The notes under the pieces: model-generated
What the model saw: only the letters and a program-made list of their open reading frames with translations
Database searches by the model: none
What the model was told of the DNA's origin: nothing
Program-made: the position numbers and the translations under genes
Part shown: positions 53,565 through 63,400 of the stretch, piece after piece
Numbering within the stretch: the first letter of the stretch is position 1
Layout of the letters: every line of letters starts with the position of its first letter
From: Chitinophagales bacterium
GTDB taxonomy: Bacteria > Bacteroidota > Bacteroidia > Chitinophagales > CAIOSU01
Reading direction: 5' to 3'
DNA: 64,000 nucleotides
Assembly: GCA_040877935.1 (NCBI GenBank)
Contig: JBBDNB010000012.1
Span: 62,001-126,000 of the forward strand

Positions 53565-53916
53565 ATCGAATGAGAGATAAAGGGTAGAGGCGAAAGCCAA
53601 AAGCTTTTATTTTCATCTTAAAAAATGCAGGCCAAATGATTGAGTATTTCTTCGGAAAGAAAGATTGAAAATGTGTAAACATCAGAAAGCTGAATTTTTT
53701 TGCTCTTGCGAAAGCACGGAGTTACTGAATGAAACGGTACAAGCCGGGGATTTCGACAGATGGGATTAAAAGTTTTCCCGAAAGACTTATGACATCAAGC
53801 GTGTAATAGGGAATAGGGAAGCCGTAATAACTGTAATTCGACTGCAATTTTCACTACGGTGTTAAATTGCTGAAGGCGGGAATTCAAAGCAATTTGATTC
53901 CCGCCTTTTGTTTTTT
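53565..53916 (+). ncRNA. Candidate structured non-coding RNA, copy B (about 352 nt)
   Basis: Same order of elements as copy A: TCGAAT (53566-53571) with ATTCGA (53836-53841), GGC-GAAA-GCC (53589-53598), TTTCTT-CGGA-AAGAAA (53647-53662), TGC-GAAA-GCA (53707-53716) and CGG-(6)-CCG. Relative to copy A the GNRA loop GCAA becomes GAAA, UUCG becomes GAAA with G-U becoming G-C, and a U-G pair becomes U-A; all keep pairing. No shared reading frame is seen. The remainder of 53155-54008 holds no gene. It ends in a terminator just before the SDR gene on the same strand. Confidence 0.7.
53875..53916 (+). terminator. Terminator of candidate ncRNA copy B
   Basis: GGCGGGAA-TTCAAA pairs with TTTGATTCCCGCC and continues TTTTGTTTTTT; it is almost identical to the copy A terminator. 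Confidence 0.85.
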
Positions 53917-54008
53917 AGTACTGTCCTATAGTATATTTCCATATTGTTTTAAGAATTAATTTCCTTATCTTTTTGCAATTGTAAATACTTCATCAATTAA
54001 CTTACTAT

Positions 54009-54851
54009 ATGCAAGGAAAACACGTGCTTATTACCGGGGTAAATTCCGGAATAGGATATGCCACAGCTAAATTACTGGCAGAAAAAGGTGCTAAAATTTC
54101 TCTTTTAGTCAGGTCTTCAGAAAAAGGGGGGACGACTATCAAAAATATTCACGAGTCAGTTCCGCAGGCTGAAATTGATTATTTTGTTGCTGATCTTTCC
54201 AGCCAAGCGGAAGTTCGCGCAGCGGCAGAAGAGTTTAAGAAAAAATACAATGAATTGGATGTGCTTATAAATAATGCAGGGGCATTTTATTCCTCATTGC
54301 AATATTCGGTTGACGGAATTGAAATGCAATGGGCCATCAATCACCTGGCACCTTTTTTACTCACCCACTTATTGCTGGACGAACTTAAAGCTGCTCCACA
54401 AGGGCGGATTGTAAATGTGAGTTCCAATGCACACCGCAGGGGCAGTATCAATTTTGATGACCTTTACTATGAAAAGGATTACAAAGGTTTTCAGGTGTAT
54501 TGCCAAAATAAACTGGCCAACGTCTTTTTTACGAAATCGCTTTCCAAAAGATTAAAAGATACTGATGTGACAGTAAATGCCCTTCACCCAGGCTTTGTGA
54601 AGTCAGATATTGGAATGAAACACGACTCGGGACTGGCACATTGGATTTGGCGATTGATGAAGCCATTTATGATTACTTTGGAAGAAGGTGCCGCCACCAG
54701 CGTATATCTTGCAAGCAGCGATGATGTGACAAATATCAGCGGAGGCTTTTTTGAAAAATGTAAAAAAGTGAAACCCGGTCGCAAATCCAATGATGAAGCA
54801 GTTGAAGAAAGGCTTTACCAATTGAGCTTGGAGCAGTGTGGACTGAATTGA
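54009..54851 (+). CDS. Short-chain dehydrogenase/reductase (SDR)
   Basis: 280 residues. Rossmann motif GVNSGIGYATAKLLAEKG (10-27), NNAG (about 88), structural VNVSSNAHRRG with the catalytic serine (about 137) and YCQNK (YxxxK, about 163) fit a classical SDR, and the length and ENNLAPFLLTHLL-like region (NHLAPFLLTHLLLDEL) suggest the retinol-dehydrogenase-like subgroup. It uses NAD(P)H on an alcohol or carbonyl substrate that cannot be specified. The converging lipoprotein gene ends 9 bases away. Confidence 0.9.
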   Translation: MQGKHVLITGVNSGIGYATAKLLAEKGAKISLLVRSSEKGGTTIKNIHESVPQAEIDYFVADLSSQAEVRAAAEEFKKKYNELDVLINNAGAFYSSLQYSVDGIEMQWAINHLAPFLLTHLLLDELKAAPQGRIVNVSSNAHRRGSINFDDLYYEKDYKGFQVYCQNKLANVFFTKSLSKRLKDTDVTVNALHPGFVKSDIGMKHDSGLAHWIWRLMKPFMITLEEGAATSVYLASSDDVTNISGGFFEKCKKVKPGRKSNDEAVEERLYQLSLEQCGLN

Positions 54852-54860
54852 TATACCTGA

Positions 54861-55226
54861 CTACTTCTTCAACAATACCATTTTTTCCTGTATCCCCCCG
54901 GCATTCATCAGAAACGACAGTGTATCTTCATTTAGCTTTTGAATATCAACCTTGATATCCAGCTTACCCTCGGGAGAAACAGTTAAATCAGAACCACTTA
55001 TGGTATAAGTACCCTGATCCTTTGTTTGTCCTAATTTTGATTCATATGTTTTATTCTCTTCAAATTTAAAATACACATTGCCGCCTCCACAGCGATTTTG
55101 TGGGTTTTCAACAGATGTCCATTCCACACATTCCCAGTGCCCTGAAATTTTTTTATACTGCTCGGGATCTTCACAGGAAAACAACAACAGTGTAATTGCA
55201 ATGATCAATATAATGTACTTAAGCAT
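54861..55226 (-). CDS. Lipocalin-like lipoprotein
   Basis: 121 residues with a lipoprotein signal (LKYIILIIAITLLLFSC). The mature domain opens ISGHWECVEWTSV and continues YFKFEENKTYES and GTYTISGSDLTVSPEG, the pattern of small lipocalin-like domains of Bacteroidota that bind hydrophobic ligands or have no known ligand. Function unknown. Confidence 0.72.
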   Translation of the reverse strand: MLKYIILIIAITLLLFSCEDPEQYKKISGHWECVEWTSVENPQNRCGGGNVYFKFEENKTYESKLGQTKDQGTYTISGSDLTVSPEGKLDIKVDIQKLNEDTLSFLMNAGGIQEKMVLLKK

Positions 55227-55302
55227 GGTTTGGGTTTTGATTTATAAATTAAGGTTTGTAACAAACTCTTAGCGGTTTCAAAATAAGCAATGTATCGCGT
55301 TT

Positions 55303-56283
55303 TTAGCAAAAGAAGAAGTAATCTTTCATATTTTTCATTCCTGAATACTGAAGTTTTGCACGAATATTTTCCTGGGCAATACTATTGGCTACTGCTACAA
55401 TGACCTGTGATGATTGGAATTTGGGAAATGTGCTTTCATCATGAATTACCTGTCCGTATATTTCATTGCCTATTTTGTTTGGGTTGTTGCATATCCAGTG
55501 AAAATCAATATGGGCAGCATTGAGCAAAATAGCCAGTTTTTTCCCTCTTTTTCCAGCTCCCCAAAGCACCAATGCTCTATCAGACTTGTTTTCCGATTTC
55601 AGAAAATACTTGATTTTCAATTCACTAAAATGATTGTCCAGGTAATTGGGATCGTTTCGTGAGCTTCTTTCGGGATGGTCCCGCCATAGATGTAAAGTTT
55701 GATTGCAGGGAATGCATTTCAACCCGGCAGCATACATTCTAAAGCAGAGGTCGTAATCTTCGGGGTACTGATCAGAACTGAAAGCCCCACATTTTTCCAG
55801 ATCAGCCCTGTGTAGCATCCAGCAAGGCGAGGGAATGACACATTCCTTGAAAATTTCTTCAAAATTGTTGCCCTTTGCAGTCAGGCTGTTCAACCATTCA
55901 GCGTATTTTTTGTAGCCTTCGCCCAGTTCATTTTCAGAAAAATATTCTACCTGCCCAATGGCGATATGTCCCCTTCCGTATTTTAGCAAATTATTGAGCA
56001 ATACACCGAGCTTATTTTGTTTGCAAATATCATCTGCATCCATCCTTGTGATATATTTGCCCTTTGATTTTTCGTATGCCAGTCGCAGAGCAGGGATGAT
56101 ACCTTTGCCTGTATTTTGAAGCACTTGAATGCGCTTGTCTTTTGCTGAGTAATTTTCTAATATTTCAAAGCTGTCATCATCGGAATGGTCGTTTACGGCA
56201 AGCAGTTCCCAATTCCCATAGCTTTGGTGAATAATGGAATCAAGGCATTGCCAGAGAAATGGCTCTGCATTTTTAACCGGCAT
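55303..56283 (-). CDS. Glycosyltransferase family 2 with a C-terminal Rossmann-like extension; start may lie upstream
   Basis: 326 residues from ATG 56283. GT-A motifs: MPVKNAEPFL, LLAVNDHSDDDS near residue 28, the DxD-type ITRMDADD near residue 77 and PEDYDLCFRMY near 173. Residues about 230-326 form an extra alpha/beta domain (ALVLWGAGKRGKKLAILL...). The first beta-strand expected in this family (ISIL before MPVKN) is encoded just upstream in frame, between the TAA at 56319 and the ATG, with no ATG, GTG or TTG. A rare ATT/ATC start (for example 56295) is possible. It probably adds sugar to a surface glycan. Confidence 0.8.
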   Translation of the reverse strand: MPVKNAEPFLWQCLDSIIHQSYGNWELLAVNDHSDDDSFEILENYSAKDKRIQVLQNTGKGIIPALRLAYEKSKGKYITRMDADDICKQNKLGVLLNNLLKYGRGHIAIGQVEYFSENELGEGYKKYAEWLNSLTAKGNNFEEIFKECVIPSPCWMLHRADLEKCGAFSSDQYPEDYDLCFRMYAAGLKCIPCNQTLHLWRDHPERSSRNDPNYLDNHFSELKIKYFLKSENKSDRALVLWGAGKRGKKLAILLNAAHIDFHWICNNPNKIGNEIYGQVIHDESTFPKFQSSQVIVAVANSIAQENIRAKLQYSGMKNMKDYFFFC

Positions 56284-56475
56284 TAATATGCTAATTTCAG
56301 GAGCTTCGATTGTGTATTATTTATGTGATGCGATACAAGGATGAATATTCAAACAATCTTGAAAGCATTAATTTAAGCTATAGGGTTCAATAATACTTAG
56401 TTTTTATTACAGGATAAAATTTTAAAAACCTAAAAAAATACCCTTGTTTTGAGGAAAATTTTTCAATTTCCCTGA

Positions 56476-58713
56476 ATGAAATTACCATTTAGAGTAAAAG
56501 CTCCCGGAAAGATCAGCGTTGTACCGTCCTCTGAAAAAGGACTGGGCACTTTTGGTGGAGTTTTCACACCTTCCATACTGACTATTCTCGGTGTAATTAT
56601 GTACCTGCGCTTTGGCTGGGTAGTGGGTAATGTTGGGCTCATCGGTACATTGATTATTGTCACCTTATCTACGGCCATTACATTCCTTACAACACTTTCT
56701 ATCTCTGCTATTGCTACAGATCAGCATGTGCGCACAGGAGGCGCTTATTATATGATCAGTCGCTCGCTGGGAATTGAATCGGGCGGAGCAATTGGAGTGC
56801 CTTTATACCTTGCCCAGGCTCTATCTGTTGCACTTTATGTAGTGGGTTTTGCAGAAAGTTTAATCGCTTTTTTTCCCAACATGAATGAAAAATTAATAGG
56901 CATTATTACCACTTTATTGATTACAGGACTTGCCCTTGTGTCTGCCAAAGCAGTGATAAAAATACAGTATTTCATCATGTTTGGAATTGTATTGTCGCTG
57001 CTTTCATTGCTTTTTGGATCACCTTTAGAAGATACCAGTATTGAGATGTGGGGTGCTGCCGATCGGCATTCAGAAAGCTTTTGGAAAGTTTTTGCCGTGT
57101 TTTTTCCTGCTGTTACGGGCATAATGGCAGGTGTGAATATGTCCGGTGATTTGAAAAATCCTGGAAAGTCCATTCCTCGAGGAACTTTTGCTGCAATTGG
57201 CGTTGGCTATGTTATTTATATGACACTGCCCATTCTTTTGGCCAATCGTGCAGATGCGCTCACACTTATTGAAGATCCTTTTATCATGCGCAGGATTTCC
57301 TATTGGGGCGATGCGCTGTTTGTAGGAGTATGGGGAGCCACGCTTTCCAGTGCTTTGGGAAGTATTCTGGGAGCTCCTCGGGTACTTCAGGCTTTGGCCC
57401 GCGATGGTGTTTTGTCTAAAAAAATGGCTTTTCTCGGAAAAGGAAAAGGGGAGGAGGATACCCCAAGAACAGGCACTATAGTTACTATGGGTTTGGTATT
57501 GGTTGCCGTGTATTTGGGCGATCTGAATTTGATCGCTCCGGTATTGACCATGTTTTTCCTTACGACATATGGTGTATTGAACATCACTGCCGGAACCGAA
57601 AAGTTACTCGGGAGTCCATCATTTCGTCCCCGCTTTAAAGTGCACTGGATTTTTTCATTGCTTGGAGCCATAGGTTGTTTTGCAGTAATGTTTTTGATCA
57701 ATGCAGTGGCAACTTTAGTGGCATTTGTTTTTATAGCATTGATTTTTATCTGGTTGCAGCAAAGGGAAATGACAACGGCATGGGGTGGCGTGCGCAACGG
57801 AATCTGGCTGGCGGTTATCAGGGCCGGACTCATGCGCCTGGACAGGGAAAATTCATTTAAAAACTGGAGGCCCCACCCTTTGGTGTTGTCGGGTGTTCCG
57901 ACCAGTCGCTGGCATTTAATTGAACTGGCGAATTTGCTGATACACAATCGCGGAATTATGACAGTAGCTATGGTATTGACCCGAGAAGGGATAAGCAAAC
58001 AGCGGCAATATGCAATGGAGAATAATGTGCGCAGTTTTTTAAATAAAAGAGGTGTGCAGGCTTTGGTAAGGGCATTCCCTTCTAAAGACCCTTTTACCGG
58101 TGCCCGGCTATTGCTCAAAGCCTATGGACTGGGTGAATTGGTGCCCAATACCGTAATTATGGGCGATAATCAAAATCCTGAAAAGCTGCCCGACTTTTGT
58201 CAATTGATTGTAGATTGCCATGAAAATCAGCGCAATGTGTTGGTTTTTTCAGGCAAAAGCCAGGAGAACTATTTTGGCAAGCGCAAAAAAATAGATGTGT
58301 GGTGGGGCGGACTAAAGGGCAATGGCGGCCTGATGATTATTCTTGCCTACTTGCTCAAGTCTAACAACGATTGGTGGAATGCGGAACTCACTGTAAAAAT
58401 GGTGGTGCCCAATGACGCTGCTGCGGAAGGGGCAGAAAAAAACCTCTCTGAAATTATCAGGGAAATGAGAACAGGTGCACGTGCAGAGGTCATTATTTCT
58501 GATGGCACTCCTTTTAATGATATTCTTCACAAATCATCTGAAGATTCTGATCTTATTTTCCTCGGGCTTAAAGAACCCGAAGCCGATGAAGATTACAGCA
58601 AATACTACAGTGCTGTTCAAAAAAGGGTGGCAGACATGCCCAGTACAATTTTAGTTCTGGCTTCCGAAGATGTTGCCTTTGGTAGGGTATTGGTTGAGCC
58701 CAGTAATAACTAG
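56476..58713 (+). CDS. SLC12-like cation-chloride cotransporter/amino-acid permease
   Basis: 745 residues with about twelve membrane spans up to residue 430 and a large soluble C-terminus. The opening GVFTPSILTILGVIMYLRFGWVVGNVG and TGGAYYMISRSLG match the Na-K-Cl (SLC12) branch of the APC superfamily. The C-terminal domain (ENQRNVLVFSGKSQENYFGKRKKIDVWWGG, DLIFLGLKEPE) resembles the regulatory part of those carriers. It would move cations and chloride, or amino acids, across the inner membrane; coupling ions cannot be told. Confidence 0.85.
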   Translation: MKLPFRVKAPGKISVVPSSEKGLGTFGGVFTPSILTILGVIMYLRFGWVVGNVGLIGTLIIVTLSTAITFLTTLSISAIATDQHVRTGGAYYMISRSLGIESGGAIGVPLYLAQALSVALYVVGFAESLIAFFPNMNEKLIGIITTLLITGLALVSAKAVIKIQYFIMFGIVLSLLSLLFGSPLEDTSIEMWGAADRHSESFWKVFAVFFPAVTGIMAGVNMSGDLKNPGKSIPRGTFAAIGVGYVIYMTLPILLANRADALTLIEDPFIMRRISYWGDALFVGVWGATLSSALGSILGAPRVLQALARDGVLSKKMAFLGKGKGEEDTPRTGTIVTMGLVLVAVYLGDLNLIAPVLTMFFLTTYGVLNITAGTEKLLGSPSFRPRFKVHWIFSLLGAIGCFAVMFLINAVATLVAFVFIALIFIWLQQREMTTAWGGVRNGIWLAVIRAGLMRLDRENSFKNWRPHPLVLSGVPTSRWHLIELANLLIHNRGIMTVAMVLTREGISKQRQYAMENNVRSFLNKRGVQALVRAFPSKDPFTGARLLLKAYGLGELVPNTVIMGDNQNPEKLPDFCQLIVDCHENQRNVLVFSGKSQENYFGKRKKIDVWWGGLKGNGGLMIILAYLLKSNNDWWNAELTVKMVVPNDAAAEGAEKNLSEIIREMRTGARAEVIISDGTPFNDILHKSSEDSDLIFLGLKEPEADEDYSKYYSAVQKRVADMPSTILVLASEDVAFGRVLVEPSNN

Positions 58714-58740
58714 TTTTTTGTGAAAATAGTAATTAAGCTG

Positions 58741-58857
58741 ATGCACCTTGTTCCAGCATTTTTTGAATGGTTTGCTTAAAATAGCCAATAGCCACACCGG
58801 AGTGCAGCTATTGGGTTCGGGGCTTGATGGATACCACCGCGCACCTAGTAGAAAGAT
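58741..58857. repeat. Roughly 115-base repeat, copy 1, with CCAATAGC/GCTATTGG hairpin
   Basis: Its first 55 bases match 59761-59815 with about four differences. CCAATAGC (58785-58792) pairs with GCTATTGG (58807-58814). On the minus strand it reads GYFKQTIQKMLEQGA and then stops. Confidence 0.7.
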
Positions 58858-59049
58858 AAAATTATCAATTGCTACATAATGCAAATGTAAAATATTTGGA
58901 TTGGAAATTTTAGGTTAGTTTGTATTTTCAACCTTTCAGAAGGTTTGGAAATTTAGGCAAAAAGTCTGATTAGGTATAACCAGCCATTCACTTTCCTTTT
59001 GGTCGATTGTAATGATGACGGCATTGATTTTTGGCAGCTTCATAAAACA

Positions 59050-59079
59050 CCAATAGCTACACCGAAGCGCAGCTATTGG
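59050..59079. repeat. CCAATAGC/GCTATTGG hairpin, copy 2 (partial)
   Basis: Same arms (59050-59057 and 59072-59079) with a related loop, but the 55-base flank is not conserved here. Confidence 0.6.
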
Positions 59080-59257
59080 GGCTGAGGTTGGTAGAACCGC
59101 CCTCAGGGTAAATATAAATCTTTTGGTTTAAACTCACTAATTTTATTTCGATATAAAAGCAGTCCAATTGAAAACATCATCCAGAACGCCCGCCTAGCCC
59201 GGCAGGGCAGGGAACGAAGTGGAGTGAAGGATCTGGTCGGGTTTGGGAGATTGCTGC

Positions 59258-59779
59258 TCATTTTTGTCCAAGGTATTTTAGCTTCGCTGTTTTGTTCCCG
59301 TATTTTTTGATCATGCCTTTAAATTTAGCTACGGCATTTACACGTTCCTTATTATCCTCATAATACCATTCTGGCCATTTATCAAAAACGCAGTGGTTTA
59401 TTTCATAAGCGTCTTCAAAATGGTGTTCAAGCCAACCATAATAGGAAAACAACTCCAATATATCATTAGCATCAATAATAAAACACAAATAAAGGTACTC
59501 TTCAGCAAATTTATAATTGGCATTAAAATTTTTGAGACTGTCAAAAAAAATGGATTGAGCCCTGTATGCATTACCCCAGTCTTCGCACCATACAAAAACC
59601 ATTGCGGCTTTGATTATGCTTCTCCTTTCCCAGTCTCTCATGCTCCCTGATGGCATAAAAAGAGCTGCCATTTTAGTCAATTGTAGTAAGCTTGGTTTTT
59701 CTTGTTGGTCGTTTTTGATATATGACTGATAAGCCTGTTCAATTATCGCTTCCTTGACCAACGCACCTTGTTCCAGCAT
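59258..59779 (-). CDS. Small hypothetical protein whose 5' end lies in a repeat
   Basis: 173 residues from ATG 59779. The frame is open to 59893, but that upstream part (to NKKMLEQGA) is the same repeat that occurs at 58741-58857, so the internal ATG is preferred. The unique part (EAIIEQAYQSYIKNDQ...) is helical with many aromatic residues (EEYLYLCFIIDANDILELFSYYGW near residue 100) and no recognised family. No signal peptide. Confidence 0.5.
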   Translation of the reverse strand: MLEQGALVKEAIIEQAYQSYIKNDQQEKPSLLQLTKMAALFMPSGSMRDWERRSIIKAAMVFVWCEDWGNAYRAQSIFFDSLKNFNANYKFAEEYLYLCFIIDANDILELFSYYGWLEHHFEDAYEINHCVFDKWPEWYYEDNKERVNAVAKFKGMIKKYGNKTAKLKYLGQK

Positions 59780-59880
59780 TTTTTTATTGGTTTGCCTAAA
59801 ATAGCCAATAGCCACGCAAGCTGCGCAGCTATTGGATGTGGGACTTGGACGCACCGCGTCCCTGGCAGAAGCCAACAGCT
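59761..59880. repeat. Roughly 115-base repeat, copy 3, overlapping a gene start
   Basis: CCAATAGC (59805-59812) pairs with GCTATTGG (59828-59835). The adjoining 55 bases are almost identical to 58741-58795. It covers the start codon of the gene at 59258-59779. Confidence 0.7.
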
Positions 59881-60030
59881 CGCAGCACCGCAAAAGCTAA
59901 GTAACTGCCATCTAAACTTCTACTTAGTGTAAATATACATGTTCGGTTTAAAACTATTAATCTTGCAGACTTGTTAGGTTTTGGACTGACTTACCAAGTC
60001 TCAAAGACTTAGGAAGTCTATTGCTAAATA

Positions 60031-60390
60031 TCAGTCTATAAATTCAATTATATCAGCAGATATAGTAACAGATATTCTCGCTTCATTTTGAGCGAAATCA
60101 GAGGAAATATTAACCAAGGCTCTACTTCCAACTAATTCAACACCGGCATCAGCAGCATTTTTTAAAAGATCTTTTTTTGCCATAGCAGCCAAGCCCTCTT
60201 CATTTTTAATGTTCCCTTTGCTGAGTTTAGTTGAATATTGCCCAACAAAACTTCCTAATACTTTAAAATTTGCCTTTGAAAGTTCTACTTGTGTTTGACT
60301 TAGTTGATTGTAGTTCATGGTGTAAATGACAGGTGTACAAGAGATAAAACACGCACTTACGATACAAATAAACAAGATGAATTTTACCAT
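60031..60390 (-). CDS. DUF6567 family small lipoprotein
   Basis: 119 residues. The signal FILFICIVSACFISC ends in a lipobox. The conserved core SKANFKVLGSFVGQYSTKL and GLAAMAKKDLLKNAADAGVELVGSRALVNISSD fit DUF6567, small exported proteins of Bacteroidota of unknown function. Convergent or divergent partners are absent; the type IIG gene ends 99 bases beyond its start on the same strand. Confidence 0.75.
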   Translation of the reverse strand: MVKFILFICIVSACFISCTPVIYTMNYNQLSQTQVELSKANFKVLGSFVGQYSTKLSKGNIKNEEGLAAMAKKDLLKNAADAGVELVGSRALVNISSDFAQNEARISVTISADIIEFID

Positions 60391-60489
60391 TTTGATAGTT
60401 TTTAAATTAAAGAATCAATAATGATAATAAAATTTGCTTAGAATTTATAAACACTCTTGTTTATATTAATGCTGTTGATTACTAATATT

Positions 60490-63400
60490 TTACTTTAAAC
60501 TCCCCTCCACAACCCCAATCTCCTCCTCACTCAAGCCATACAACTCATAAACCAATTGATCTATTTCTGTTTCCAGTGCGCTGGTGTCGGACTCGGGGTT
60601 TTGTTTTTTGAGGGAAATTATTGCTTCCGCTTTAGCTTGTATGCTTTTGTTATTTGATATTTCTGGATGAACAGGAATCTGTTCCAAATATTGTCTGATG
60701 AATCTCAAATACCCTCCACGTATTGATGAAGTGAGATTGGAATAGAAAAAATGAACCAATCTTGAATTCAGTACAGCCAATAATCCCAAATCATTTACAG
60801 GAATTATATAAGCTGTATTGACACAATATGCTTTAGAGTTGTCAATCATAGCTTGTGCTTTCAAAGCAATGTCAGGAAGCATAATCTTCGGCTTCTCAAA
60901 CTCATCGTAATAATCACAGGCACGCAATTCCCACCAAAAATCACCTTTGTCGTAGCGTGCCTTGGCTTTTGCTTCAAAGGGTTTTAAATGTTTGGCAATG
61001 GCGGGAAAATTATCCTGCAACCAAGACCACGCATCATCATATGGCATATCACCATAGCGGGGTGGCGGCTCACTAACTGCATCTTCAAAGTTGGAGTCAT
61101 CAGGCGGCAAATTCCTTTTTATCGTAAATCCCTTTGGGAAGAATATCAAGTATTTGTTGATTTTTGGCGCAGCATATCTTTTGATGTCCCTACCTGCCAA
61201 AAAAGGCTTTATGACTTTTGCACTGTTCGGGTCTTCTTCTATCAATCTGTTTCTCGTTGCTTCATCAATTACAAAAGCTTCGTTTAGCCCGGTTTTAATA
61301 CCATAGTAAATGTTATCCGAAACATATTCCCTCAAAGGCACGCCTTTTTCCCTAAGCTTTGCGAGTAATTTTTGTACCCGTGCATCTATCAAAGTCCACC
61401 CTGAATCAGGCAGCTCGTTACTGATTACTTCAATGGAATGGGCATCAATAAATGAGGATATTCCTGCCGGAAAATCAAGTGTATCAATATTTGCAGCTTT
61501 AAAGCTGTTTTCCTCGTTTTTTGATTTATCGATTTGAATGATACATGGATAGGTCGTAGCCTCCTCAAATACCGGCAAATCACCAAAATCGATGATTTGA
61601 ACGATGGTGTTTTCCTGTATAAAATTTCTCAATGCTTTTCCATACCCTGCACGCATCCACTTATTGGGAATAATAAAAACAAAATCACCTTGCTTTTTAA
61701 GGATATTTAAACCCAATTCCACAAAGTAAGTATAGAGGTCGGCTGTTCCGGTAAATATCTTAAATCGGCTCTGTAAATAAGCTTTAATTTCTTTAAAAGA
61801 TTCTTGCCGGATATAAGGCGGATTCCCAATTACCAGATCAAAACCCATGAAATCACCTTTTTCATTCAGCACTTCGGGGAATTCAAAGCGCCACTCAAAG
61901 GCATTTTCATAAATCCTGTTGTTTTTGATTTCCTCTATTTCAGCACCTAGTTTTTCAATGTTTTCCTCTAAATTCTTCAGTCTATCTTTCGCTTTTTTCC
62001 GATTTTGCTTGTTGCCATAGGTGGCTTCCTCTTCCTTGAAAATATTGGGAGCTACCAACAGATTGTACTCGTACTGCAATTTTTGCAGCTTTTTCACCTT
62101 TGGGTCATTTTGAGATATTTCACTACGGAAATCACTTTTGATATCATCAATTAGCTTCATCATTTCCCGCTTTTCTGCCTTGTCCGTAGCATTGCGGTAG
62201 GTGTCCACTGCCAGGCGATAACCCTCAATGGTCCATTTGCTTTTTTTCAATGCCTTGCTAAGGTTGGCTTTGATATCAAATCGACTGATCAATGAATTGC
62301 CACATTTTATATTGATATCAATATTGGGAAGGGTTTCCAGCTCGGTCTTGTTTTTATAATAAGCGCATTTCAATAATTCAATCCACAGGCGCAGTCGGCA
62401 GATTTTTACCGAATTGGGATTGATATCTACACCAAAAAGGCAGTTTTCAATGATTGTTTGCTTTTCGTGAAACAATGTTTCCTGAATGCGCTGACTTTCC
62501 TTATTCCCGGGTTTATATTCAAACAATTCACCGTCTTCATCGGTAACAATTAGCTCATCGTTTACTACCTCTACTTCATATTCTTTCAGCCGCCTGCCGT
62601 TTCTGTCTTGCAGTATGTTCAAATCGTTTTTAATGGCTATAATCTCATTGAGTGCAGAAACCAAAAAATGTCCGGAACCTACTGCGGGGTCGCAAATTTT
62701 CAGGTCATTGATGATTTGATTGGCTTCATTGCGGTCATTTATTTTATCGTAGAGTTCATCATGATTTTTGCAATTCCAGCCTTTGGTATCGTTGAATTTC
62801 TGCAATACTGCCTTTCGGATTGCTTCGTGACACATATACATGGTAATGAAACCGGGTGTAAAAAACGAGCCGTCTTTGTATCCATTGATTTTCTCAAAAA
62901 TTAGCCCCAGAACCGAGGCATTGATTAGGCTTTTGTTTTCTTCCTGAATGTCTTCTGCTCCTTCACTGCTAAAATCATAGGCATTGAGAAATTGAAATAG
63001 ATATTCCAGCGTATTGAGTTCTCCACTTCGTTTTTTGCCTTTGCTGTCTTTCAGCACAGTTCCGTTAAAAATCGGAATGGTTTTATCATCCCTTAAATTG
63101 CTGATGAAAAGTGTGTTATGTTCAATATTGGTGGGCTCAAACAAGGAGCTGTTCAAGTATGGCACCATTTCAAAAAGTGATTTTACATCTTCATTCCTTT
63201 CGGCATGTTTGCGCGCCAGCACTTGAAAGAAAAGACTGTTGAGATCATCGAAATTCTGTATTTTTTTGATGCTCAAAAACTCAAAGGAATTGTCACCACT
63301 GTGATAAGTAATCAATTGGGCTTCCATCAGTTTTAGGAAAAGTATGCGGTTGATCCAGGTGATACTGAGCTCAAGGCCCACATTAAAAAGCCGCTCATCG

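Larger units (their letters stand above)
58714..59257. other. Repeat-rich intergenic stretch, no gene
   Basis: Holds the palindromic repeat copies at 58785-58814 and 59050-59079, and a GC-rich fragment near 59186-59215 similar to the 26572-26669 family. The open frame at 58651-58884 on the minus strand runs over the repeat and the transporter tail, so it is not counted. Confidence 0.65.

Noticed and set aside
48468-53916. RNase P RNA, tmRNA or 6S RNA as identity of the two RNA copies
   Set aside because: No GGAAAGTCC-type P4 element, no tag-peptide frame with Ala-Ala end, no single long rod with central bubble; two copies are also unusual for these.
57387-58118. 243-codon minus-strand frame
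   Set aside because: Antisense to the SLC12-like transporter.
58651-58884. Minus-strand frame of 77 codons
   Set aside because: It runs over the transporter tail and a repeat copy, so it is chance.
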